Notes under the pieces: model-generated | The model's input: the letters and a program-made list of their open reading frames with translations, nothing else | Told to the model about the DNA's origin: nothing | The model's database searches: none | Assembly (NCBI GenBank): GCA_900551055.1 | Contig: URUK01000020.1 | Location: 1-48,158 of the forward strand | Length of the DNA: 48,158 nt | From: an uncultured Prevotella sp. | Lineage (GTDB): Bacteria > Bacteroidota > Bacteroidia > Bacteroidales > Bacteroidaceae | Direction: 5' to 3' | Shown: piece after piece, positions 1-9,410 of the stretch | How the letters are laid out: the number at the start of each line of letters is the position of its first letter | How positions within the stretch are numbered: position 1 is the first letter of the stretch | Made by a program: the position numbers and the translations under genes

Positions 1-2
1 TG

Positions 3-2090
3 CAGAACTATACGGTAAGCTATTCGGGCGGAAACGACAAGTCGCACTACTACATTTCGGGCGGCTTCCTCGACCAGTCGGGTATCGTCCGCAGCGTGAA
101 TTACCGCCGTTTCACCTTCCAGGCCAACACCGACGCGCAGGTTACGAAGTGGCTCAAGTTCTCGAACAACCTCACGTTCAGCGCCGACGAGAAGAAATAA
201 GGCACTTACAGCATCGGCGACGCAATGAAGGCGCTGCCCGTCCAGCCGGTGAAGAACGCCGACGGCACGTGGAGCGGCCCCGAGGGCAACGCCGAGTGGT
301 ACGGCAGCATACGCAACCCCATAGGCACGACCGAGGTGAACAGCAACAAGACCAACGGCTACAACTTCCTCGCCAACATAACGGGCGAGATAACGTTTGC
401 CAAGTGGCTCAAGTTCCGCAGCACCTTCGGCTATGACGCCAAGTTCTGGTTCGACGACAACTACACGCCGAAATACGACTGGAAACCGACTCCCGTTGAG
501 GAAAGTTCGCGCTACAAGAGCACCAACAAGTCGTTCACCTACCTGTGGGACAACTATTTCCTCTTCGATTACACCATAGCCGGCGACCACGACATAAGCC
601 TCATGGCCGGCATGTCGGCGCAATGGAACGACTATGATTACTACAACGCGCAGAAAAACGTGTTCCAGTTTGACAACGTGCACGAGTTCGACAACGGCGA
701 AAAGATGTACTCCATACTCGGCAACATGACCGAGTGGGCGCTTCTCTCGTACATGGCGCGCCTCAATTATTCGTACAAGGACCGCTACCTTCTTACCGCT
801 ACGGTGCGCCGCGACGGCTCAAGCAAGTTCGGCCCGAAGCACCGTTGGGGTACGTTCCCGTCAGTTTCGCTCGCCTGGAGAATATCGGAGGAAAAGTGGT
901 TCCCGAAGACCGACTTCATCGACGACCTCAAGATACGCGCCGGTTACGGCGTAACCGGTAGCCAGGCCAGCGTCGGCAGCTACGGCTATCTGGCGCAGTA
1001 CAACACCGGAAGGTATCCGCTCGGCATAGCTGGAAACAACCAGACGGTGCTCTATGCGTCGACACTTGCCAACCCGTACATCCACTGGGAGGAGGTGGCT
1101 CAGACCAACTTCGGCATTGACGCGTCGTTCCTTCGTTCGCGCATAGTACTCTCTCTCGATGCGTATATCAAGGAAACGCGCGACATGCTCGTGAAAGCCT
1201 CAATCCCGATAACCTCAGGTTTCGAGGACACTTCAACCACATACACCAACGCCGGACGTGTAAGCAACAAGGGTTTCGAGCTTAGTCTGCGCACCGTTAA
1301 CTTTGAAAAGCCGCTCCGCTGGGAGACAACCGTCACGGCGACGTACAACCGTAACAAGATAAAAGACCTCAACAGCGACGTGCCTTACTACATAAACCAG
1401 GTAAACAACTCGTATGTAACCATGCTTGCGGACGGCTATCCCATCAACGTTTTCTACGGATATGTGACTGACGGGATATTCCAGAACCAGCAGGAAATCA
1501 ACAACCACGCCATACAGACTGGTGCGGAGCCGGGCGACATACGCTTCCGCGACCTTAACAACGACGGCGTTATAAACGACGAAGACCGTACCGTGATAGG
1601 CAATCCCAATCCTACATGGCTCTTCTCGATGAACAACTCGCTTTCGTACAAGGGCTTCGAGCTGTCTGTTTACTTGCAGGGCGTGGCCGGAAACAAGATT
1701 TTCAACGCCAACAACATTGACAATACGGGCATGTCTGCGGCGTATAACCAGACGACGGACGTGCTCAACCGATGGACCGGCGAGGGCACAAGCAACTCCA
1801 TGCCGCGTGCGGTCTATGGCGATCCGAACAACAACAACCGCGTGTCTGACCGCTTTGTGGAAGACGGTTCGTACCTGCGCCTGAAGAACATAACGCTTGC
1901 ATACAACTTCCCCAAGAAGTGGTTGGGCAAGCTCGGGATAGAAGCCATGCGCCTGTCGTTCTCGTGCGAGAACGTGGCTACAATCACTTCGTACTCCGGT
2001 TTCGACCCCGAAGTTGACATCAACGGCATCGACCTGTCGCGTTATCCTATTTCAAGGACATACAGTTTCGGTCTGAACTTTAACTTCTAA
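3..2090 (+). CDS. SusC/RagA-family TonB-dependent outer-membrane transporter, 5' end outside window, internal in-frame stop
   Basis: This is the beta-barrel part of a SusC-type TonB-dependent transporter, which imports oligosaccharides across the outer membrane together with the adjacent SusD lipoprotein. The reading frame is open from base 3 with post-plug sequence typical of the family (NYTVSYSGGNDKSHYYISGG) and runs to the usual aromatic barrel end (SYSFGL-type, ending FNF, then TAA at 2088-2090). The frame is interrupted by TAA at 198-200, after ADEKK and before GTYSIGD; sequence on both sides stays in the same frame and remains SusC-like. A single base change from TAC or TAT (Tyr) would explain it. 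The next in-frame ATG is at 225, but translation from there would lack the plug and signal peptide, so it should not give a working transporter. Either the gene is a recent pseudogene or the base is a sequencing error. Confidence 0.85.
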
Positions 2091-2098
2091 AACCATCA

Positions 2099-3598
2099 AT
2101 GACAATGAAAACTATAAGAAACATCATATTGGCAGGCTTCACGGCGTTGGCTGTTTCGTCGTGTTCCGACTTCCTGGATTTGTCTCCCCACAATACGCTT
2201 GACCCCGAAACGGCCATGACCGACGATATAGCCAAGGCGCTGACGCTTGGCTGTTACCGCACGCTTCAGTCTTCAAACATGTATAACCAGCGTATATGGA
2301 CGCTCGACATCGTGGCCGGAAACAGCGAGGTTGGAGCCGGAGGCGGCACTGACGGAATAGAAACCGTGCAGGCGTCGAACTTCATCACGCAGAGCGACAA
2401 CGCCATGGCGCTGTACATGTGGCGTTCGCCGTGGGTAGGCATAGGCCAGTGCAACACCACGATACAGAACCTCCTGAATGCTTCCGGAGTGTCTGATGAT
2501 GTGCGCAGCCAAAGCCTTGGCGAGGCGTATTTTCTCCGTGCGCATTACTATTACATCCTTGTGCGCCTCTTCGGCGGCGTGCCTTTGCGCCTCGAACCTT
2601 TCAACCCGGGCGACAATACGGCCATAGCGCGTGCCACGAAAGAAGAAGTCTATGCTCAAATCATCAAGGATTGCCAGGAAGGCATCGACCGTTTGCCGGC
2701 CAAAGCCGACTATTCCGATGACGACAAGGGCCGCGCCTGCCGCGAAGCCGCTATGGCTATGATGGCCGACATATACCTTACGCTCGCTCCGGACAACAAG
2801 GATTATTATGCAAAGGCCGGGCAATTGTGCAAGGACATCACAGCAATGGGCTACGATTTGACGAACTGCAAGTATGAGGATAACTTCGACGCGACAATCA
2901 ATAACGGACCGGAGTCGCTCTTTGAGGTGCAGTACAGCGGCGACACCGAGAACGACTTTTGGGGCAACAACCCACAGATGTCGTGGCTGTCGACGTTCAT
3001 GGGGCCGCGCAACTCCGACATGGTGGCCGGCAGTTACGGCTGGAATCTCCCCACACAGGAGTTTGTCGAGCAGTATGAAGACGGCGACCTGCGCAAGGAC
3101 TTGACTGTTTTGTACGAGGGATGTCCGCCATTCGACGGCAAGGATTACAGAAGCTCGTGGTCTAATACGGGTTATAACGTCCGCAAGTTCCTTGTTCCCA
3201 AGAGCGTGTCTCCCGAGTATAACACCTCTCCGGCAAACTTCGTTGTCTACCGTTATGCCGACGTGTTGCTGATGGAGGCGGAAGCTCTTAACGAGCAGGG
3301 GCTTACCGACGAGGCTGCCGCTCCTCTCAATGAAGTGCGCAAAAGAGCTGGACTTGCAGCCGTGTCAGGGCTTACACAGGAAGAGATGCGTGAGAAGATA
3401 ATCCACGAACGCCGCATTGAGCTGGCCTTCGAGGGGCACCGTTGGTTTGACATGATACGCCTTGAGCACGGCGACTACGCAATAAACTTCCTGCGGAGCA
3501 TAGGCAAAGGCAATGTAACCAAGGAACGCCTGCTCTTCCCGATACCGCAGACGGAGATTGACGCGAACCCGCTTTTGACACAAAATCCCGGTTATTAA
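2099..3598 (+). CDS. SusD/RagB-family outer-membrane glycan-binding lipoprotein
   Basis: A surface lipoprotein that captures glycan and caps the SusC transporter. The N terminus is a lipoprotein signal with lipobox VSSC (Cys22), followed by the SusD-typical SDFLDLSPHNTL. The body is the TPR-rich SusD fold and the C terminus has the family hallmark RRIELAFEGHRWFDMIR and the ending LLTQNPGY. At 499 aa the length is normal. It begins 8 bp after the SusC stop, so the two are co-transcribed. An alternative ATG lies two codons downstream. Binding specificity cannot be read directly, but the downstream GH66 enzyme points to an alpha-1,6-glucan. Confidence 0.95.
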   Translation: MTMKTIRNIILAGFTALAVSSCSDFLDLSPHNTLDPETAMTDDIAKALTLGCYRTLQSSNMYNQRIWTLDIVAGNSEVGAGGGTDGIETVQASNFITQSDNAMALYMWRSPWVGIGQCNTTIQNLLNASGVSDDVRSQSLGEAYFLRAHYYYILVRLFGGVPLRLEPFNPGDNTAIARATKEEVYAQIIKDCQEGIDRLPAKADYSDDDKGRACREAAMAMMADIYLTLAPDNKDYYAKAGQLCKDITAMGYDLTNCKYEDNFDATINNGPESLFEVQYSGDTENDFWGNNPQMSWLSTFMGPRNSDMVAGSYGWNLPTQEFVEQYEDGDLRKDLTVLYEGCPPFDGKDYRSSWSNTGYNVRKFLVPKSVSPEYNTSPANFVVYRYADVLLMEAEALNEQGLTDEAAAPLNEVRKRAGLAAVSGLTQEEMREKIIHERRIELAFEGHRWFDMIRLEHGDYAINFLRSIGKGNVTKERLLFPIPQTEIDANPLLTQNPGY

Positions 3599-3621
3599 TC
3601 TTACAACTAAATACTGACAAA

Positions 3622-5115
3622 ATGAAAAAACATATATTGAGACCGGTGCTTTTCTTTCTCGGCTGTGCCTTGCTGGGCGCTTGTGCCGACGACGATTACA
3701 CCGAACTGAACAAAGGCGAGACGGAACTCGCCATCACGGCAAACGCCACTGACATAACGCTTGACGAGGCCAGCCACGCCGACAACGCGCTGACGCTGAC
3801 ATGGACGAGCGGCACCAACCACGGCACCGGCAACCGCATAACCTACAAACTCGAACTGGCCGAGGCCGGAACGGGCTTCGCCGAGCCGTATGTGGCGGCC
3901 GATGAGATGACGCAAAAGTATGAATGGTCGGCTACGGTCGAGCAACTTAACTCCATATTGCGCGGCAATTTCGGCGTGAAGGCTGACGGCTGTTATGCCG
4001 TTGAGGCCCGTGTCACAGCCACCGTGGCCGGTGTTGACGACGTGCAGACTGCCTCAACGACATTCAATGTCGCATCATACGAACCCGTGACAACCACCCT
4101 TTATATTACAGGAACGGCCACAATGGGCGGCACCGACCTGTCAAACGCCGAAGAAATGACACGTACCGACAACGGACAGTTCACCTATACGGGCTACATG
4201 AAGACTGGTACGTACAAGTTCATAACCACGCTTGGCGAGGAACTTCCTTCCTATAACCGCGGCGATGACGGACAACTTGTTTTGCGCACGCAGGCCGACC
4301 AGCCCGACAATCTCTTTGAAATAACCGAAAACCATGACTATACCATCACCCTGAACCTGCTCGACGGGACAATCACCACCGTCAAGTCTGACGGCGTGAA
4401 GCCGCCATACGACGCGATATGGTTCATCGACGGTATGGATGGATACAGCTTCAAGCCCATGACGCAGGACGCTCTCGACCCGTTCCTGTTCCGTTACGGA
4501 GCGGAGTTCAACAATGAAGGCGACTTCAAGTTCGCGACGGCGAGCGGCAGCTGGGAGAACAACTACAAGGCCACACAGCCCGACGCGCCATATACCGACT
4601 CGTCTGTCGAGTTTGTGTCAGGCTTCGACCCCGACAACAAATGGCGCCTGAAGCCGGACGAACTGGGCAAGGCTTACAAGATATGCCTTGACATACGCAG
4701 CGGCAAGGAGCGTATGCTGATGAGCGTGTTCACGCCATACGAGACGATATGGCTTGTCGGTGACGCCGCACCGGGCGGCTGGTCGCTCGACGATGCCGCG
4801 CCGATGACGAAGGACGAGTCCAATCCATACGTTATGACATGGACCGGGACGCTCAACGCCGGAGAACTGAAATTCACCTGCGACAAGAGCAGCGACTGGA
4901 ACGGAGCATGGTTCATGTCCGCCGAGAACGGAGCCGCGCCTACCGGACAGGAGGAAAAAACCCTCTTCATAGACAAGAAGAGCGACGCCCTGAAGGCGCA
5001 ATACCTCACTACGGACATCATGGGCGTGGACAACAAGTGGAAGATAGCGGAGGCCGGTACGTATAAGATTACGCTTAACCAGCTCACTGAAACAATAACA
5101 ATAGCAAAACAGTAA
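3622..5115 (+). CDS. SusE/SusF-like outer-membrane starch/dextran-binding lipoprotein
   Basis: A surface glycan-binding lipoprotein of the SusE/SusF type. It has a lipoprotein signal ending LLGAC (Cys21), then a SusE N-terminal Ig-like domain (about residues 25-150, containing LTLTWTSGTN), then three consecutive beta-sandwich modules of SusF type, each carrying an IW(F/L)(I/V)GD-like start (for example YITGTATMGGTDLS, AIWFIDGMDG and IWLVGDAAPGGWS). The order SusC-SusD-SusE-glycoside hydrolase with short gaps marks one operon. It probably holds glycan at the surface for the following GH66 enzyme. Repetition of the carbohydrate-binding modules is seen in the sequence; the ligand is inferred from context. 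Confidence 0.85.
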   Translation: MKKHILRPVLFFLGCALLGACADDDYTELNKGETELAITANATDITLDEASHADNALTLTWTSGTNHGTGNRITYKLELAEAGTGFAEPYVAADEMTQKYEWSATVEQLNSILRGNFGVKADGCYAVEARVTATVAGVDDVQTASTTFNVASYEPVTTTLYITGTATMGGTDLSNAEEMTRTDNGQFTYTGYMKTGTYKFITTLGEELPSYNRGDDGQLVLRTQADQPDNLFEITENHDYTITLNLLDGTITTVKSDGVKPPYDAIWFIDGMDGYSFKPMTQDALDPFLFRYGAEFNNEGDFKFATASGSWENNYKATQPDAPYTDSSVEFVSGFDPDNKWRLKPDELGKAYKICLDIRSGKERMLMSVFTPYETIWLVGDAAPGGWSLDDAAPMTKDESNPYVMTWTGTLNAGELKFTCDKSSDWNGAWFMSAENGAAPTGQEEKTLFIDKKSDALKAQYLTTDIMGVDNKWKIAEAGTYKITLNQLTETITIAKQ

Positions 5116-5119
5116 TGAC

Positions 5120-6901
5120 ATGAGAAAACTGATATATTCGGTCGTTGCACTGATGGCAATGTGGGCGTGCAGCGACGACGACAACGTGAAAGCAAAGCCC
5201 GATGTGGATATTACGGGCGAAGTTACCGACGTGGTGAAGGTGAACGCCAGCCTCACCGTTAGCCTTTCTACCGACAAGGCGTGCTACAAGCCCGGCGAAA
5301 CGGTGACGTTCACCGCCGTGGGAACAATCCCGGCTGACGCCAAGGTGCGCTACCGCACGCAGGCGGAGGTCGTGGCCGAGCAGGCCGCAAGCGGCCAGAC
5401 GTGGACGTGGACTGCGCCCGATGCCGACTTCACCGGCTATCTTGTAGACGTTTACCGCACTGAAAGCGACGGCTCGGAGACCGTGCTCGGCACGATAGGC
5501 GTTGACGTTTCGAGCGACTGGACGCGCTTTCCGCGTTACGGCTTCGTCGCCACGTTCGACGCATCGAAGACCGCCGACGGCGTGATAGAGCAGGAGATGG
5601 CGTTCCTCAACCGTTGCCATATCAACGGAGTGCAGTTCCAAGACTGGCACAACAAGCACCACTGGCCACTCGGCGGCACGCGCGAAAATCCCGAAGCGGT
5701 GTACAAGGACATTGCGAACCGCGATGTCTACACGTCGGTAATAAAGAAGTACATCGACGTGCAGCATGCTTACGGCATGAAGGCCATGTTCTACAACCTC
5801 TGTTTCGGCGCACTGTCAGACGCCGCGCAGGACGGAGTCAAGGAGGAATGGTACCTGTTCAAGGACACCAAGCACAGCCAGAAGGACAGCCACGACCTGC
5901 ACGATTCGTGGAAGAGCGACATCTATCTCGTAAATCCGGCCAACAAGGAGTGGCAGCAGTACATAGGCGACAGGAACGACGACGTGTACGCCAACTTCGA
6001 CTTTGACGGCTATCAAATCGACCAGCTGGGCGACCGCGGCAACCTTTACACCTACGACGGCGGCAAGGCCAACCTGCAACTGGGCTACGAGTCGTTCGTG
6101 AAGGCCATGAAGGAGCGCCACCCCGACAAACGGCTTGTCATGAACGCGGTGAGCAGCTACGGCACGTATTCGATAGCACAGGGCGACGTTGACTTCCTGT
6201 ACAACGAGCTGTGGGACAGCGAAAGCTCGTTCAGCTCGATACGCGACATCATCCACAACAACGAGCTTTACGGCCGCCACAACTTGCAGACGGTGTTCGC
6301 CGCATACATGAACTACACCAAGGCGGACAACCCGGGCGAGTTCAACACGCCCGGAGTGCTGCTCACCGACGCCGTGATGTTCGCCCTCGGAGGCTCTCAC
6401 CTCGAACTTGGCGACCACATGCTGTGCAAGGAATACTTCCCGAACAACAACCTCACCATGTCGCAGGAGCTTAGGGACGCCATCGTAAGATACTATGACT
6501 TTATGACTGCCTACCAGAACCTTCTGCGCGGCGGAGGCGCAGAGACGGAGGCCGGAGTAAGCTCAACGTCAGACGTGAAGGTGGCCGCATGGCCGCCGGC
6601 TATCGGCAACGTCGCCGCGTTCTCACGCCAGGTGGGCGACAAGAAGGTGGTACACCTGCTCAACTTCATTGACGCCGACAACCTGAGCTGGCGCGACATG
6701 AACGGCACTATGCCTGAACCGCGCCTTGTCGAGGGCCTGCCCTTGCGCATGAAAGCAACGGCGAAGGTCAACAAGATATGGGTGGCTACGCCCGACGCGC
6801 TTGGAGGAGCTGTGCAGGAACTGCCGTTCAGGCAGGCCGGAGGCGAGGTGGTGTTCACCTTGCCGTCACTGAAATACTGGACTATGATAGTCGTTGAATA
6901 A
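5120..6901 (+). CDS. GH66 family endodextranase / cycloisomaltooligosaccharide glucanotransferase-like lipoprotein
   Basis: A predicted alpha-1,6-glucan endo-hydrolase. The lipoprotein signal ends MWAC (Cys17), placing it at the cell surface or periplasm. An Ig-like domain (about 40-130) precedes a (beta/alpha)8 barrel with GH66 signatures: FVATFDASK, GVQFQDWHNKHHWPLGG, then FDFDGYQIDQLGDRG with Asp301 as the likely nucleophile, and FLYNELWD with Glu363 as the likely acid/base. A C-terminal beta-sandwich (about 520-593) follows. The 593-aa length suits Bacteroidetes dextranases; the long insert of true cycloisomaltooligosaccharide synthases is not evident, so hydrolysis is more likely than cyclisation. 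It starts 4 bp after the SusE stop and is the last gene of the locus. Together the four genes resemble the dextran locus of Bacteroides thetaiotaomicron. Confidence 0.88.
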   Translation: MRKLIYSVVALMAMWACSDDDNVKAKPDVDITGEVTDVVKVNASLTVSLSTDKACYKPGETVTFTAVGTIPADAKVRYRTQAEVVAEQAASGQTWTWTAPDADFTGYLVDVYRTESDGSETVLGTIGVDVSSDWTRFPRYGFVATFDASKTADGVIEQEMAFLNRCHINGVQFQDWHNKHHWPLGGTRENPEAVYKDIANRDVYTSVIKKYIDVQHAYGMKAMFYNLCFGALSDAAQDGVKEEWYLFKDTKHSQKDSHDLHDSWKSDIYLVNPANKEWQQYIGDRNDDVYANFDFDGYQIDQLGDRGNLYTYDGGKANLQLGYESFVKAMKERHPDKRLVMNAVSSYGTYSIAQGDVDFLYNELWDSESSFSSIRDIIHNNELYGRHNLQTVFAAYMNYTKADNPGEFNTPGVLLTDAVMFALGGSHLELGDHMLCKEYFPNNNLTMSQELRDAIVRYYDFMTAYQNLLRGGGAETEAGVSSTSDVKVAAWPPAIGNVAAFSRQVGDKKVVHLLNFIDADNLSWRDMNGTMPEPRLVEGLPLRMKATAKVNKIWVATPDALGGAVQELPFRQAGGEVVFTLPSLKYWTMIVVE

Positions 6902-6923
6902 TCCTGTACTTTTTACCAGCTTT

Positions 6924-7012
6924 ACGAAAGGCTACCTTTTGCATTCCAAAAGGTGGCCTTTTGGCGTGTAAAAGGTGGCCTTTTGCAGTCTGAAACACGG
7001 CCTTTTGCAACG
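6924..7012. repeat. Family-4 palindrome cluster (AAAAGGTGGCCTTTTGC), four units
   Basis: Four roughly 22-bp units follow the GH66 gene: CGAAAGGCTACCTTTTGC, two copies of AAAAGGTGGCCTTTTG and a degenerate AAACACGGCCTTTTGC. Each central AAAAGG-N-CCTTTT is self-complementary. The same unit recurs near 12841, 20403, 32424, 39305 and 47887, always outside genes. It could form a stem at the 3' end of the dextran-locus transcript. The rest of the 356-bp gap holds GTGAGAA-type short repeats (about 7039-7072), a 22-bp tandem array and the gyrB promoter. Confidence 0.75.
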
Positions 7013-7092
7013 CCTCTGATTGTCAGGCAGTTACGTGAAGGTGAGAAAGTGAGAGGGTGAGAAGGTGAGAAAGGGGCTTGTCTTCTCGTCCC

Positions 7093-7175
7093 TTGTTCCT
7101 CGTCAATTTGTCCCTTGTTTCTCGTCAACTTGTCCCTTGTCCCTCGTCAACTTGTCCCTTGTCCCTCGTCAACTC
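7093..7175. repeat. 22-bp tandem repeat array upstream of gyrB
   Basis: Three full 22-bp units starting at 7093, 7115 and 7137 plus a partial unit from 7159, built on TTGTCCCTCGTCAACTTGTC and differing at only a few positions. There are no unique spacers, so this is not CRISPR. It ends about 50 bp before the gyrB promoter. Confidence 0.85.
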
Positions 7176-7224
7176 AAGAAATAGTTTTTAAGAATTAAAA
7201 TTTCGCCATGTTGTTTTTTTTTCC

Positions 7225-7232
7225 TACTTTTG
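7225..7232 (+). promoter_or_regulatory. gyrB promoter, Bacteroidetes -7 box
   Basis: TACTTTTG matches the Bacteroidetes consensus TAnnTTTG and lies 26 bp before the gyrB ATG. A weak -33 match (TTTC, 7201-7204) lies 20 bp upstream. Confidence 0.65.
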
Positions 7233-7257
7233 CAGGTCAATATACATTAATTTTAAA

Positions 7258-9231
7258 ATGGCGGAAAATCAAATTAACGAGAACAATTATTCGGCCAGTA
7301 ACATACAGGTGCTTGAAGGCCTTGAGGCCGTGCGCAAGCGTCCTGCCATGTACATAGGCGACATCAGCGAGAAAGGTCTGCACCACTTGGTAAACGAGAC
7401 TGTGGACAACTCCATCGACGAGGCGATGGCCGGATACTGCACCCATATAGAAGTAACAATCAACGAAGACAATTCAATCACCGTTCAGGACAACGGCCGA
7501 GGCATACCCGTTGACGAGCACAAGAAACTGCACAAGTCGGCGCTTGAAGTCGTAATGACCGTGCTCCACGCAGGAGGCAAGTTCGACAAAGGCTCTTACA
7601 AGGTGTCTGGCGGTCTGCACGGCGTGGGCGTATCGTGCGTCAACGCGCTGTCAACGCGCATGCTCTCGCAGGTGTTCCGTGACGGGAAAATCTACCAGCA
7701 GGAATACGAGAAGGGCAAGCCGCTGTACCCCGTAAAGGTTGTCGGCGAGACAGAGCTGCGCGGAACGCGCCAGCAGTTCTGGCCTGACCCCACAATCTTC
7801 ACCACGACAGTTTACAAATACGACATCATAGCCAAGCGCATGCGCGAGCTGGCGTACCTCAACGCAGGCATAAAAATAACGCTTACCGACCTTCGTCCCG
7901 ACGAGGAGGGAAAGACAAAGCAGGAGGTGTTCCACGCCGTTGACGGCCTCAAGGAGTTCGTCCGCTACATCGACCGCCACCGTACGCACCTCTTCGACGA
8001 CGTAATCTACCTCAAGACAGAGAAACAGGGCATACCCATCGAGGTGGCGGTGATGTACAACACCGATTACAGCGAGAACATCCACTCTTACGTAAACAAC
8101 ATCAACACCATAGAAGGCGGTACCCATCTCGTCGGGTTCCGTATGGCTCTGACGTCAACTCTTAAGAAGTACGCCGACGCCGACCCTGCAATCTCCAAGC
8201 AGATAGAGAAGGCCAAAATCGAAATCGCAGGCGAGGACTTCCGCGAGGGCTTGACCGCCGTAATATCAATCAAGGTGGCCGAGCCGCAGTTTGAGGGCCA
8301 GACGAAGACCAAGCTGGGCAACAGCGAGGTGACGGGAGCCGTGCGCCAGGCCGTGTCGGAGGCCCTTTCATACTATCTGGAGGAGCATCCGAAGGAAGCT
8401 AAGCAAATCTGTGACAAGGTAATCCTTGCCGCAACGGCGCGCATCGCGGCGCGTAAGGCGCGTGAGAGCGTGCAGAGAAAGAACCCCATGAGCGGCGGCG
8501 GACTGCCCGGAAAGCTGGCCGACTGCTCAAACAAAGACCCCAAGGAATGCGAGATTTTCCTTGTCGAGGGAGACTCGGCGGGCGGTTCCGCCAAGCAGGG
8601 CCGCAACCGTTTCACCCAGGCCATACTGCCTCTGCGCGGTAAAATCCTCAACGTGGAGAAGGTGATGTGGCACAAGGTGTTCGAGAGCGAGTCGGTAATG
8701 AACATCATCCAGAGCATCGGCGTGCGCTTCGGCGTTGACGGCGAGGACGACAAGGAGGCGAATATCGACAAACTGAGGTACGACAAAATCATCATAATGA
8801 CCGACGCCGACGTCGATGGTTCGCACATCGACACCCTCATAATGACGCTCTTCTACCGCTTCATGCCAAAGGTAATACAGGAAGGCCACTTGTATATCGC
8901 CACTCCGCCGCTTTACCTTTGCACGTATAAGAACAAGGTCAAGGAGTATTGTTATACCGACCAGCAGCGTCAGGCGTTCCTCGACAAGTACGGAGAGGGC
9001 GTGGATGACGGCAAGAGCATACACACGCAGCGCTACAAAGGTCTTGGAGAGATGAACCCGGAACAGCTCTGGGAAACGACCATGAACCCCGAAACGCGCC
9101 TCCTGAAGCAGGTAACCATCGAGAATGCGGCCGAGGCCGACGAGATATTCTCAATGCTCATGGGCGACGATGTGGAGCCGCGCCGCCAGTTCATAGAGGA
9201 GAACGCCACATACGCTAATATCGATGCGTGA
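7258..9231 (+). CDS. gyrB: DNA gyrase subunit B
   Basis: The ATPase subunit of DNA gyrase, which introduces negative supercoils with GyrA. The N-terminal GHKL ATPase contains VRKRPAMYIGD, LVNETVDNSIDEA (general base about Glu47), DNGRGIPVD and GGLHGVGVSCVNALS. The transducer domain follows, then the TOPRIM domain with EIFLVEGDSAGGSA (Glu437) and TDADVDGSHIDT (Asp516, Asp518, Asp520). The C terminus has RYKGLGEMNPEQLWETTMNP, typical of GyrB. At 657 aa it is full length and lacks the large insert of some gamma-proteobacterial GyrB. It is preceded by its own promoter and ends at a hairpin shared with the convergent OPT gene. Confidence 0.96.
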   Translation: MAENQINENNYSASNIQVLEGLEAVRKRPAMYIGDISEKGLHHLVNETVDNSIDEAMAGYCTHIEVTINEDNSITVQDNGRGIPVDEHKKLHKSALEVVMTVLHAGGKFDKGSYKVSGGLHGVGVSCVNALSTRMLSQVFRDGKIYQQEYEKGKPLYPVKVVGETELRGTRQQFWPDPTIFTTTVYKYDIIAKRMRELAYLNAGIKITLTDLRPDEEGKTKQEVFHAVDGLKEFVRYIDRHRTHLFDDVIYLKTEKQGIPIEVAVMYNTDYSENIHSYVNNINTIEGGTHLVGFRMALTSTLKKYADADPAISKQIEKAKIEIAGEDFREGLTAVISIKVAEPQFEGQTKTKLGNSEVTGAVRQAVSEALSYYLEEHPKEAKQICDKVILAATARIAARKARESVQRKNPMSGGGLPGKLADCSNKDPKECEIFLVEGDSAGGSAKQGRNRFTQAILPLRGKILNVEKVMWHKVFESESVMNIIQSIGVRFGVDGEDDKEANIDKLRYDKIIIMTDADVDGSHIDTLIMTLFYRFMPKVIQEGHLYIATPPLYLCTYKNKVKEYCYTDQQRQAFLDKYGEGVDDGKSIHTQRYKGLGEMNPEQLWETTMNPETRLLKQVTIENAAEADEIFSMLMGDDVEPRRQFIEENATYANIDA

Positions 9232-9232
9232 T

Positions 9233-9410
9233 GTAAAAGGTAAAAAAGTAAAAAGGTAAAACGATAAAAAATCATTGCAGAAACGCGGAAAGGTAGAGGG
9301 CAGGAAAGAGAACCGTTTAATCAATAGAAGACAAATAAAAAAGGTGGGGAAGCTGATTTATGCCATGCTTCCCCACCTTTTTACTTTTTTACCTTTTTAC
9401 TTTTTTACTT
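9233..9410. repeat. A/T-rich inverted repeat (GGTAAAAAAGTAAAAA arms) around the gyrB/OPT gap
   Basis: Just after the gyrB stop there is TAAAAGGTAAAAAAGTAAAA (from about 9234) and, on the far side of the terminator stem, its complement built of TTTTTACCTTTTTACTTTTT (about 9378-9410). The arms are themselves short tandem repeats, the same design as the other inverted repeats in this window. The OPT stop codon lies inside the right arm. Confidence 0.6.
9337..9382. terminator. Bidirectional terminator between gyrB and the OPT transporter gene
   Basis: A perfect 16-bp stem (AAAAAGGTGGGGAAGC at 9337-9352 paired with 9367-9382) with a 14-nt loop. It is A-rich on the left and T-rich on the right, so it can work from both strands for the two convergent genes. 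Confidence 0.8.

Noticed and set aside
198..200. Programmed recoding at the SusC stop
   Set aside because: The codon is TAA, no slippery site or stem is evident, and SusC proteins are not known to use readthrough; mutation or error is simpler.
149..436. Arg/Gln-rich 95-aa frame overlapping SusC
   Set aside because: Alternate-frame shadow of the SusC gene with low-complexity composition.
5084..5767. 227-aa frame on the minus strand opposite GH66
   Set aside because: Antisense shadow of a gene with clear GH66 motifs; no start signals or family features.
7093..7175. Possible CRISPR array
   Set aside because: Units are contiguous 22-bp tandem repeats with no spacers, and no cas genes are present.
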